A DNA stretch of 64,000 nucleotides, from NCBI RefSeq assembly GCF_000003815.2, contig NC_049996.1, positions 2,785,516 through 2,849,515 of the forward strand, written 5' to 3'. The translations under genes were made by a program, and so were the position numbers. Every line of letters starts with the position of its first letter. Position 1 is the stretch's first letter. Positions 40,419 through 52,400 of this stretch are shown here, in pieces. The notes beneath the pieces are model-generated. The model was not told where the DNA came from, searched no databases, and worked only from the letters and a program-made list of their open reading frames with translations. Source of the stretch: Branchiostoma floridae (lineage: Eukaryota > Chordata > Leptocardii > Amphioxiformes > Branchiostomatidae).

Positions 40419-43400
40419 GCGTACGAACGCTACCGAACATATAACCTTGGCGAAGGAAATGGAATGATCAAATCCGGAAGACCCTTAGCCTTATCCCTTG
40501 GCAAACCACCAAGCCTTTCTCCCAGTTTCCACAAAATTTCCTAGAACTCCGTCGCTACAGTAACAAATTCCCTGGTTCCGTCTTACCGTGTTACAGAAAA
40601 CATGGCTTTGCCCTGACCTCAGTTCACCCAGACGTAGACTATTTGGCTCTAGGGGAATATTGTCTCAGTGTGTGGCTGTATTAAGCTGTTCTGTGATCCC
40701 TTCAACCGGAACCTTGCTACAAGATCGTCCCTTCTAGTGTAACATACGTGCAGGCCACATGTCGGGAAACCACAGACATATGTACACATGTTTTCATGAC
40801 TTTTGATACGTCAACATATCTGTGACTCACATCAAATATTGTTCCTTGTAGTGCGGCTTGACAGGAGTTTCCGTTCTCTTCCCGCAACATGCTCCCAAAC
40901 AATGTTCTCACATAGATAATAAGTTTCTTTATACAAGCAAGTCTTGTATCTAACAGACGTTTTGGTAACCGCCTGTCAGTGCGATTATGACTCGCTCACA
41001 TTGTATTGCAGGATAGGTGTCGCTGCTTACAGATGCGGTCGCAAACGTGTAGTATTTAAATATATAACGTTAAAGAGATAGACTATTCACTAGTGTTCTC
41101 TTTGAACAGTATGTTTTTCCTGGGTTTCCGAGAAGTAGGTTTAGTCGAGAGTTGTCATCGCAGTCTCGCAGGTCACTCGTTGCACATGCATGCACCAATA
41201 TAGCCTAGATGACAGACCGTTCCCAGGACCTCCCAGGTCTCTCTAGGCCAACATGCCCCCACTGAGGAAACGTAAGGACAGGTCCCTTCGAAGTTCGAGT
41301 TGGACCCTGAAAGTAGCGTAGATTCCAGACTTTTTCCAGGGCCTCTACAGGCCAACCATAACCAAAATGTCCCCAAGGAAATTTTACGTCAGACTCCTGA
41401 GTTAGACTATGAGCAACAACTCCCTTCATGTGATAACATTGGGGGGCATGTTGGCCCTAGAGCTAAATAGTTGGCCTATGTAGGCCCTGGAGGCACTGGA
41501 AACAGTCTGACTGAGCAAAAACTCCATATCCGCAGTAACATTGGGGGCATGTTGGCTCTATAGCTATTAGCAATGACCAAGGAGGTGATATATAGAACCT
41601 CCTTGGTCTGATTGAGCAACGTTGACAACTCCCTATCTGTGGTAACATTAGCGGCATGTTGGCCCTGGAGCTAACCATCGAGGTGGCCTATGTAGGCCCG
41701 GGTAACAGTCTGGCATCAGGCTTCCACAACAAGAGTCGCCCCGTCTGCCACCCTGCCTCGCCCCTAATTAACGCGTTGACTGATCCCGACCCAGGGTCGG
41801 TGAAATGTTAGAAGCTGTGCAGCGTCGCCAGTTCTGGACAAGTCGCTCAGGTCAAACGGATTGAGCTATGTTTTGTTGACAGAGAAGTTCGTACTGAATG
41901 GTACAGTTCATTTTCTTGCCCTCCACATTTTCTTCGATGAGAAATATTGCTTTTGGTGTGAGTGTGTGTGTGTGTGTTTCTGTGTGTGTACATGCCTGTG
42001 TGATTGTATTGCGTATGTGTGTTGTGTTTCCCAGATATTTGTGGTCAGCATAACTTGAGAACCTCTGGATGGATTTTAATGATATTTGGTATGTAGATAG
42101 GGGTTGGAAAGGCGAAGGTCAATGTCAATTTCGGGCCCGCTGGTGGCCGACCTTGGTATTGCAGCAGAATTGACGATTTTAGTATCTTTTGTCCTAGACA
42201 TGCTATGGTCTTGATTTTTGGTGGCAGATAGCTTTGAGTGTATCTTGTAAGGAATAAGTGGTGTAGGTTTCGTACAAATGGCAGTTTGTTATAGTAGAAG
42301 TGGGATATGTTCTTTGTTGTTTGTTACATTGCATGTATACAGCCATATGATCTATTTGTTTGATCCACAAATAAATCCTCCGTTTGTCCCTAAACAAGAA
42401 AGCACTAATCTGAAATAGAAAGCTTAATCAATCTGTTTATTATTTGTAGAGCAATCAGATTATCCATGTCTTGTAGAAGTAAATGAAGTTAACTGCCATA
42501 AATTGACACTAATGAAGATCCAAGTAGTGTTGTTTGAGAGGAGGAAATTTAATCTGGTAAATGTGTCCAAAGGACAAGTAATTTAGGTCAATGAAGAAGT
42601 TGTCCCCTCACTATCTGTTCAGGGGGAACTTAATTAGCTCTCCATAGGGTCTGAGTGGAGTCATTTAGTTGGGGACAGACGCGCTTGTGTGTGATGTATT
42701 TGGAGCTTGAAGCGTGTCAGGTGTGTGTGTGTGTGGCGGGGGGGGGGGGGGCTGTGTAAGGCATAGGAGAAATAATGTTATGTTTCCTATTATCGTCCTG
42801 AAAAATATATGGTCCGTAGGGATTCTCTCTCTTTGTTCTTTCTCTTTTATGGATATTTCGGTAGAAATGATTAAAACAGTTTAGTAGTGTACAACTGTAT
42901 CAGTACACTGTATACAGTATACAATACATACATACATACAGATATACGTTGTAAAAGGACAAGTATGTTCATTGATAAACTGAGCAGAGAAATACAATGT
43001 TTATTTACTACACATTCTTACGTCAACTGCCTTTGCATCTGAGAGTGTGAAATGAAAATTTGCAAGACTGTTTTTTTTTAAAGATTTTCATGTCCATTGC
43101 CAACAGTCGACATCCCCAAAAAAGTTTAGGGTCGGTAGGTGTTTGCTAGGGTCGGTAGGGTAACATGAAAAAAAATTCTGGTCGCTGTATGATCTAGTGC
43201 AATCTTGCTAAAAGCTGTAACAGATATACAATCTGTTCAATGTGCATCCGTAATGCCACCCATACTTCACCACCGTTATCTTGGGTCAGGATAGTCTCCA
43301 TGATTAAGACATCATTGCTGAACACACTGCCCTCACCAAATATGTTCTAACGCGACCACCCAGGCAAACTGGTCGACATAGGGGGTGTTGAGTAACACAA

Positions 43401-46400
43401 CCGGGACCCCAGAAGACTGGTTCTAAGTGAACAGGGAAAATATCAAACGTTTAGGGTTCCTTAACACTATGATAACATGTAAGATTAAATTTTCCAAAAC
43501 ATTGAAGTCCTCTTCGCCCCTCTCTCCCATGTTGGCACACTACTTAAGGGATGGATCATGAAATGAGATAATGGGTGTACATTATGATGAGTTTCTTTAC
43601 CTTACTTCATCATGGAAAATGAAAGCCCCCCCCCCCTTTTGCAGGTCCAAAGAAAGTTGCTAGAGGGCCCAAACTTGAGCTAGCTATCTACCACCCTAAA
43701 ATCGCATGGTCATATCTTGTATAGAACACGAGATATTAAAAAAACAGAACTTCTGCTGCAGGGCCAAAACAAATCGCTTGGATGCCCAAAATCTAATACT
43801 TACCTTGATGGGGCAAGACCTATCTACGCACGAAATTTGATGACACTCCATTTATAGCTTCTTGCGTTATGTTATTTTATCCACATACACACACTACGAA
43901 ACAAGGTCCACCAAGGACATAGATACGTATCTTTAACGTTCGAAATAAAAGTTAAGTGCTCTGTGACGTTGAACGTCGTACGTCACATTGACGCAGACGC
44001 CGTGCTCATCCTCACTCCAGTAGACTTCTTTAAAAACCTAAAAATATTTTAGTGTATCTTCGCAATGGCCCCCGAGTGAATTGAATGGATGTATTTTTCT
44101 GCTTGGATAATCATAAGTTTTATTTGACGGTAGCATGGGAGCCTTTGACAGATCGTAGTGCTTAAAGGTACATAAAACAAACGACAGGGATGTCCCTGTA
44201 GCTCAATTGGTAGCAAATCACAGTTGAGCTCCTGGTTCCAATATTTGGTAACTGGGGATCCTGGTTCAATCCTGGGTAGGGCATTTAGGTTGGGGTAACA
44301 CCCATCTTTAGGAAGGGATGTAAAATTGGGCCCCCGTGTTCGATGAGGTGCCACTCGACTACGTTAAAGGGGAATGGCTAGCAACCCCTCCCTGTAAAAA
44401 TACAAGTAGATCTTGCTATAGACACAGCAACTTGCTGCCCTATATATCTGCCACTACAGGCGTCCGAACGAACGTACGAAGGAGCCTGTTCTTCTGTCCC
44501 TCGACATTTATTTTTGTTCTCTCTCTTGTAGCCTCCATAGCTGGCTCTCTATGGGCTTTTTTTGGCACTTTTGCTGGCCATTTCTTTTTGTACTGGGTCG
44601 CTGATTGCTGGCCTCTCTCATAGCGNNNNNNNNNNNNNNNNNNNNNNNNNNNNNNNNNNNNNNNNNNNNNNNNNNNNNNNNNNNNNNNNNNNNNNNNNNN
44701 NNNNNNNNNNNNNNNNNNNNNNNNNTTTTGTATTGCTACATAAAAAACGGACGTTGAGTCTTTGACTTTTCCTCTAATATTATCTAGTGCTAGGTCTCAA
44801 TCTGACGTTTTGTGTTATGACGTTGTTCCAACAGTTTTCCCCGGATTGTGTTTTGTGCTGCAGTACTACGTCCGGTATTGACGTTTTGTGTTAGAATGTT
44901 GCTCTGACGTTTTTACCTATGTGTTTTGCGTAGTGCTACATCCAAATCTGACGCACAAAATCATTGTACTTAAATCTGACGTTTTGTATTAAGAGTATTG
45001 TCCCAACCACGAGTTTCTGAAGTGCTACGTTTTGTGTTAGTATGTTCAGGGATAAACAAGTCCACTAGCCCTATTGTCCAGGGCAAGTGAAAGTGCTGTT
45101 CGGGCAACCGCATGTCCTACCCCACTTGTCCGATCGGGCAAGTAAGATTTTTCCATTGATTTTAGTGCAATATTGATATACTTGTTACTTTTTACAGTCA
45201 TGACATCAAGCAATTGTCTACAGAGAATTCCATTGCTGGAAGTGAAAATGCATATACTAGTAACAGTGACATTTGAATTTTGGGCAAGTGAAAAATTGGT
45301 TCGGGCAAGTACATTTTTATGTGCTTGCCCGATAGGACAAGTGGATTTTAGAAAACTTGTTCAACCCTGATGTTGCTCTAACAGTTTTATACCTGGGATT
45401 TGTGTTAGAATTTTGGCCTAACGTTTCGTACCTGTTTGTTTCTCCAGTGCTACGTCGAAAGCGTCCCAACCACGAGTTTCTGAAGTGCTACGTTTTGTGT
45501 TAGTATGTTGCTCTAACAGTTTTATACCTGTGGGATTTGTGTTAGAATTTTGGCCTAACGTTTCGTACCTGTTTGTTTCTCCAGTGCTACGTCGGAAGCT
45601 GACGTGAAACCACCCATGAACCAGAGAAGACTCGTGGCGTTACGGAGGGACCCGATCATTGGATATGGCTTTCAACTACAGGTGGGGAAAATCATCATAA
45701 CACAGTTATTAGAAAATAATTGTTTTCATCTAATTAAAAAAGTCATTTTCTAATAATTACAGATCATTAGCAGATATCGATTGGCGCAAACAACAGCTTG
45801 TAGCCTTCATCATTATGCACATGAAAAACATAGTTTCATTGCAGTGGTATGTACCAAAGTGCTGTATTTTCCCATAGAAAAAATAATATTTGGGGGCAAT
45901 AAAACCTGATGACGTCATCCATATGGCCCAAAAAATCAGATTTAGAATTATTTCATGCCGATCTATCAATATTCCTTACAGTTCCATTCTTTCTTAATTC
46001 ATTAATTAGAAAACAATTGAAAGTCAAAATGCCAATTTAGCCAACCCTGAAACCTTAAATGAGGAGCTAAAATTAAATGAAATATTGAAATTGCACCATG
46101 TTGACTAGAATATATATTACGTCGTATAATGTGTATGTGTTCATATATAGAAGGGATGGGTCTAAGTAGTGTCGTAGAATATGAGTAAACAAGAGCTATC
46201 CACCGACTAAAACTCGTGACCACAGTCAATCGTGACCACAGTCAAAGTCCAGAACACGAGATATTAAAACAGGAATTTCCACTGTAGTATTGTTAAAATC
46301 CACTAGATAGCCCAAAATATGATCATTTCAAGATATACCCACATACCAAATATCAAGACAATCCATGATCCAAGGCATTCTGGAGTTATCGTGGTCACAG

Positions 46401-49400
46401 ATGGACAAATGAACACAAAATAACGCTGTCCAAAACAAAACCTACGTGGTGAAGGAAACAAAACGTAATACCTATTTCTTTGTAAAAAGAATTTTTGGAC
46501 GCCTTTTCCATTCAAGCATATATGTAGTGACTAATCCGGTCATTATAAAACGACGTGTCGACAAATTTGTCAAAAGCGCACCACCAACGTAGTCCGAGCA
46601 TCTGACACAAATCAAGAATTCTGGGAATCCAAGATGGCGTCCTATCCTAGTCACGCCACTGTCTGCGGTTTTTGCTCTGACGTCTCTCCCTGGCACACAA
46701 CTCCCCGGAGTTTAAACATGAAAGTTTCCACCTGTCGCTAAAGAATCACCTATGGCCACACCAAATTTATTTGTTGCTTCTCAGATTTTTTCGGAAAGAT
46801 TTTCGAAAAAAAAAAAATTCAAAAGGTCTGGGGTGAAGATACTAAGTGTACGACTTGAATAACACTAAGAACAACAGCCTGAGGAGTTAAATGAGGGTCT
46901 GCATGCTCTTTTACGTAAGGCGTAGGCAGCCTATTTTATTTCCCGTAATTCGTAGGGAAAACCATCTTATCTACGTAAATCGTAGCGAGGTGACGAAATT
47001 TAGCGTAATTGCCTTCCTTGATTTAGCGTAATACATAGGGGGTTCTCCTGAATTCAGCGTAAATCGATGTCAGGACCCCCATACTGACCCTCTTAAATGG
47101 CACGTTCTATACAATGAACCCTTCCTTTGATTTGTTACTAATGTTGTGAATAAAACACATTGTCTTTAGACTGAAATTATGTGTATGTGGCTCTGAATGG
47201 TAATATTTACAGGTTTGTGATAGCAAATCCGTGTGTTTCCCTATAAAAAAAGTAGTCACTGCTTGATGAAAATTCTATGAACTAAAACGCATATTATTTT
47301 TCATCGGACTTAATTTTTTATTAAAAGAAATGGACAAGCAAATCCGAGAAGCAACAAATGAAATTATTGTGGCCTATGACTATGAGTGGGACGTGAAGTA
47401 CTTGAAATATGTTATGTCCACAACAACATGCCTCGCGTTCCTCGACCACCCCCGGATTCTTGTGGTCAACTTCTAATGGTAGATTCCGGGCGGTCACAAG
47501 AGTCACTTGTGTGAGATATAGGCCGCGAATGTCTCAACCTAGTGCCAAAACCTTGACTGGACAGGTCTTAAAAAATTCACTTGCCATCTAGGTCAAGTAC
47601 ATAAACTGTCTGGTCTCCGGGTTGACATCTTGCAAAGGTGATAGTCACCTGTTATGTCAATCCTTCCACAAATGTGGTAAAACTGAATAAATAAGAAATT
47701 AAGTAGAATATTTCATTGCCCCAAACTTTAAATAGAATGTTTCTATGCATTTTACAAGCAGCAAGGAAATCTTATTTTCAGTGAAAAAAAAAGGGTTAAA
47801 GCATGAAACAATGTTTCTTTACAAGGAGTTGATATTCTTCCAGCTTACTAAATACGGTATCAACAGGACCAAACCAGTATCCAACTGGCCAGCCTAAAAA
47901 CCTTCTGTAACACGTGGTAGACAGAAGTTTCGGGAAGACATCTAACGAGCATTCTGCGATGTTTACCGACACTTCGCGAAGTTGGGCGATATTTGCCGAC
48001 ATGTCACGAAGTAGGGCGTCTTTAGCACTTAGCTGTAAAGGAATGCGATTGATACATTCATTTTTATCGCCTCATTTTTTGCATGATATACGTATTTTCT
48101 TCGCAAGCCCCTGGTAGCGAGAGATTGTATGACAAAGGCTACATTTGTACATGTATAATCATAACTTCAAGCAAGCTTTAAGCATCGCTTTCAAAATGCC
48201 GATCACAAAGATCTAGCATTGACCGTAACGTAGTAATTATTGGATAGAGCTTCTGCTATTCCGCCTTCAGTGGGTTACAAAATGAAGTCACTTGTAAAAA
48301 AAATCAATATCCTCAGAACAGACAATTCTACTGAATAAGCTGATAATCTTGACCTCTTTTCAAGTATTAGAAGTTCGTCTAAATGTACGTTCCCACCAAT
48401 ACAGCTCAGTCGTGCATAGGATATTGTGAAGGGGAATATTTGCAGGGATTTAAGACGGCAAAAGTTCGTTGCAGTGCCATGATAAGCCGCTAGAGGATCC
48501 AAAACATAATCACTAGTCAGTACCTACTCTGACATACCGATTTTGATGACAATCAACCAAGCTACAAAAATGGTCCAAAACCTACACCATTTCTTTCGTA
48601 CATCAAGGTCATACAAAAAAATCAAGACCAATGCATGTCCAGGACAAAAGAAACACAAAAAACGGACGTTCGGCTGCAGTGCCAAGATTGACCGCCAGGG
48701 GGAGCCACAATTAACCTTGGCCTTCGTCTTCCCAACACTTACGATTGCCATACCGCGCCTACCAGTCTAGGGCTAAATTGTCTGCCCTCTAAAATCCATC
48801 GCAAGCACCATTAGTAAGCATATACATCACCCTTCCCTAGTGTTAGATTCTTCAGAGCTTCCATCAAATTCAGAAAAGCCTTTCCAATTATTTTTCTTGA
48901 AATCCTAGGCAGACCCTGTGAGATTTGATTACAATAACATATGGTACAAATCTAATTAGGTGCGCAAGTAATACCATAATAAATATGGGGGGGGGGGGGA
49001 TTTCACTCTAACATGAAACATATTCTGTAAGCGGCAATGGTTGGTAAGCCTGGAGATATATTTTGTAGCCAGATTGTCTAGAAATTCAACTTTTTGACGA
49101 CGCCCCAAGGGCGTAGTCATTTTCGAATTCTTCTGGTATCGCTATCGCCCTAAAGATACTTTGAAAATTGCACCAATGAAACATATTATGTAGGTGACAA
49201 TGGTTGGTCAAGCCTAGCGATAAATTCTGTAGCCAGATTGCCAAAAACTTAACAGTCAAGTCTTGGGTCACACGGCGGTCGGTTGCTAGGGTATTCTTTC
49301 CCGTTGCTATGCGAGTTCGACAGAGTATCGGGTTACAAGAGGCCTACTATTTGCTAACCGTGAAATATTTCAAAATAAACAGAATGTTATGACAAGGAAA

Positions 49401-52400
49401 ATGTATTCAAAATAACATTAAATTCGCAATTTTAGATAGTTTCAATCTTCCCGTTTGAATTGAGATAGTTGTTTTGTTTCGATTTTGCTTCCAAAGACGA
49501 TTATTTTCTGTTTCAAGGAAGGCCTTCAATATGACCATACTCTTGATAAGATGGGCCGCAAGTGCCATGGCAAATTCTCGATTTTTATATTTTTCATCAT
49601 CTGAGAGGCAAGTAAAACTTTCTGTTTTGGGGATTTTTTAATTTTTAATTTTAAGCAAAGTTACAGTCAAAAATATGAGTAAAAATGGCATTTTTCGCAC
49701 TTAATTACCAATAATTCAAAATCTAAGGCATTTTTTAAAAATCCCAAAAACAGAAATCTCGGGAAAACCGTTGCGGTCATTTTGAGCCGTCAATGAGTTA
49801 AGTTGGACTCTTCTTGGTGGAGATCTTAAACGATGTTTACACGCATGTCATGCCGCACGGAGAGCGGGAGGGTGTAATTGATACCGGTGTAAACAACACT
49901 TATAATATCCAAGGTCAATAATATCAAACGTCAGTAGCTTCGTTAAATATCGCAGGTCCCAAACAAAGTGATAGCATGGATGTACTGTACAGAAAATTGT
50001 TTATATTGGTTAAAAACTATCTTTTTCGCCTGATTCAAGTTAGTTGGGGGGGAAATGCCAGAAAGCACGGTTTTACCTGCAATGACCGCAGATGACCTAA
50101 ATAGAACACGGGTTCGGTTCGAATTACGTCAGATGGAACATCATGGAAGAAGGTTCGAATTCGGCTAGACATGGGAGGTTTTGAGCCCGTATTTGACCAC
50201 CGTGTCAATTGATGCAATATACCTTTTTGGCGACGCCTCATGGGCGCAGTCATTTTCTTTTGGTATCGCTCTAAAGGTGAAATGGTTGGTAAGCCTCGCG
50301 ATATATTCTGTTGACTGATTGTCTAGAAATCCAACTGTCAAGGTTTGGGTTAATTGATGCAATTGACATTTTTGGCGACGCCTCAAGGGTGGGGTCATTT
50401 GGTATCGCTATTGACCAAAATAATACTTTTTGAAAATTACACTTCCTTAGGAAATTGGTGTTGGTGCAACCTGTGTGGTTTTTGGAATGAATCAGAAATG
50501 CCCTTGATGGCTTGGACATGTGAAATGGTTATCTTTAAAGACAAACTATCAAACTACATGCTTTCTGCTTCAACTTGAAATGACACTTCTATTTGATTTT
50601 TTTCAGTCCTTCAGTTTCCATACGGAATGTGGAAGTCTGCAGTACGCCACTTACGTCAATAAGGTCATTCCCGACGGGCCAGGTCACGTGGGAGGACTAC
50701 AACCAGGTATGTACCAAACAAACAAACAAACATGTAACTTGAATAAGAGTGCATGAGGTAGTAGTCCACCTGTGTGTAGTGGCTAAGAAATAAGAAAAAG
50801 AAACAACTTGCAACTTTGTGTCTGTATCATTCACACCAACACCTTACGTCGTATATACCATTGCATCGGAGTTGTAGAAAAAAAGAATTATACCATATCC
50901 ACTCTAGTCATGAACCGTGATGAGGGGGGATACAAACACAGTCACGTTTGGGTCCGCATTCTTAAGTAGCAGCTTGTAATTGTTACGTTTTTGGCATTGT
51001 TGCCATACAATACCTTTTACAAGTCTTGCGTTTAGGGTCGCATTTGTAACACACCAGCGACACCTAGCTGCAGTGTGAAGTACTACAAGACTAGCTTTTT
51101 TTGCAGACGGTCACTGAAATGACCGAAACATAGGCTCTCATATATATGTGGTTGTGTAAAAAGACCTTTGTTATCTGGCAAAAAGAAGAAAGACGTTGAT
51201 GTTTGGGGTAGTGTTTATTAGCTAAAGACGTATGTACCTTTCTTGTTGTAGGTGACGTCATAATGGAGGTAGACAACACCAATGTGGAAAGGGAGGGAGC
51301 CAAGTCCATTACTGAGATGATCAGGAGAACGGGACCGTCCGTTAGACTCACGGTGGTGTTCATGGACGCCGTGCGCCGGGTCAGACTGCAGAGGAGACTG
51401 GAAGAACTCAAGGTGAGCATTGCACGGTGTAATTGCGCCGCCATGCGGTCAATGAGGCATTTACAGCGTTGTTTCTACCATGGACCAGAGTACACAGGCT
51501 GCTGTAAAAAGTAGGACTTGGCCGAATAGAATGAATACTAATGCTAGAAGTAGTAGTAGAAGTAGTAGTAGCAGTACTGAACCATGCCAGAAGGGTTAGT
51601 TGTGCAGAGGAATAATGTCTTTGGATCATTTGTTGTCACGTTTGAGCATTGTTTACGTACAGTGTTATTGAAAGAGGAATTATGTGAAGTCAAGTTTTTG
51701 TCTCCTTCCCGTTTCAGTCTGACCTGTGCACCAAGAAGCTTGAGCTAATGGACTTGGTGGAAAAGGAAAGGGAGCTGACGGGTGAGTTGGGATTTCATTT
51801 TTTAAATTGACATCGAAACCTTTGGGAATCAAACTGGTCACTTGACAAATAGGTGTACGCAGGCAAAATACTTTCTATAACAGTGCCCTTGAACTAGTAA
51901 ATTTCGGTATCATTCTTTCAACATCAGTACAGTAGACCGATCCTGACAGACCAGTTCAACCAATGAGAGAATGGCAATTATCGGTTCAACCAATGAGAGA
52001 GTGGATGGATGTCCGTCAAATATTTTTTCCTCCTTGTTTTTCAACTCTACGTTTTGAGGGGGTTGGGAGGGCCCTGGGATCGGCTTATACTAGACGCTGT
52101 GTACTACACGTCTGCGGCTAGTAGTTTGCATTGCACATTTGAATATTCATATTGTATTTGTAGTGACTAACCTTCTTATCTGTATTTTACAGGTAAACTT
52201 AGTCCGGGAAGCCAACACGGAAGCCCAACGAAAGACCTCAGTCCGACTAAATCCCCTGCTGGCCAGGGGTTTGTGAGAGACAGCCATGACGTAGAGAGGT
52301 CCCCAAATAGAACATCCCATGTCCAAAAATCCCCTAGCAGATCCTCTCAGGACTCGAGCGACCTCTCTCCCGACTATGTGGAAATCACAGGCAGTCAAGA

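Larger units (their letters stand above)
20544..45584 (+). other. Gene 1 intron 2 (25 kb), repeat-filled
   Basis: No additional exon of the gene is needed, because phase 2 from exon 2 is completed exactly by exon 3. Repeats dominate: SINE-like copies, many copies of one dispersed element family, microsatellites, minisatellites, the B-box array and the assembly gap. The stretches between listed repeats (for example 25.7-27.4, 33.2-34.9, 38.6-39.8 kb) show no feature I can name. Confidence 0.7.
45682..50606 (+). other. Gene 1 intron 3 (4.9 kb)
   Basis: Non-coding. Holds two dispersed-element copies (46245-46480, 48440-48745), a motif-periodic stretch at 46900-47085 and diverged tandem copies of a roughly 200-bp repeat (49018-49270 and 50215-50440, sharing 'gacgcctcaagggcg'-like and 'ggttggtaagcctcgcgata'-like words). 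Other stretches show nothing identifiable. Confidence 0.65.
50707..52192 (+). other. Gene 1 introns 4-6 (50707-51251, 51413-51717, 51782-52192)
   Basis: Three short GT-AG introns. Intron 5 holds a short GTA/AGT-rich run at about 51545-51575. Intron 6 has two copies of 'ggttcaaccaatgagaga'-like sequence around 51955-52010. Otherwise featureless. Confidence 0.7.
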
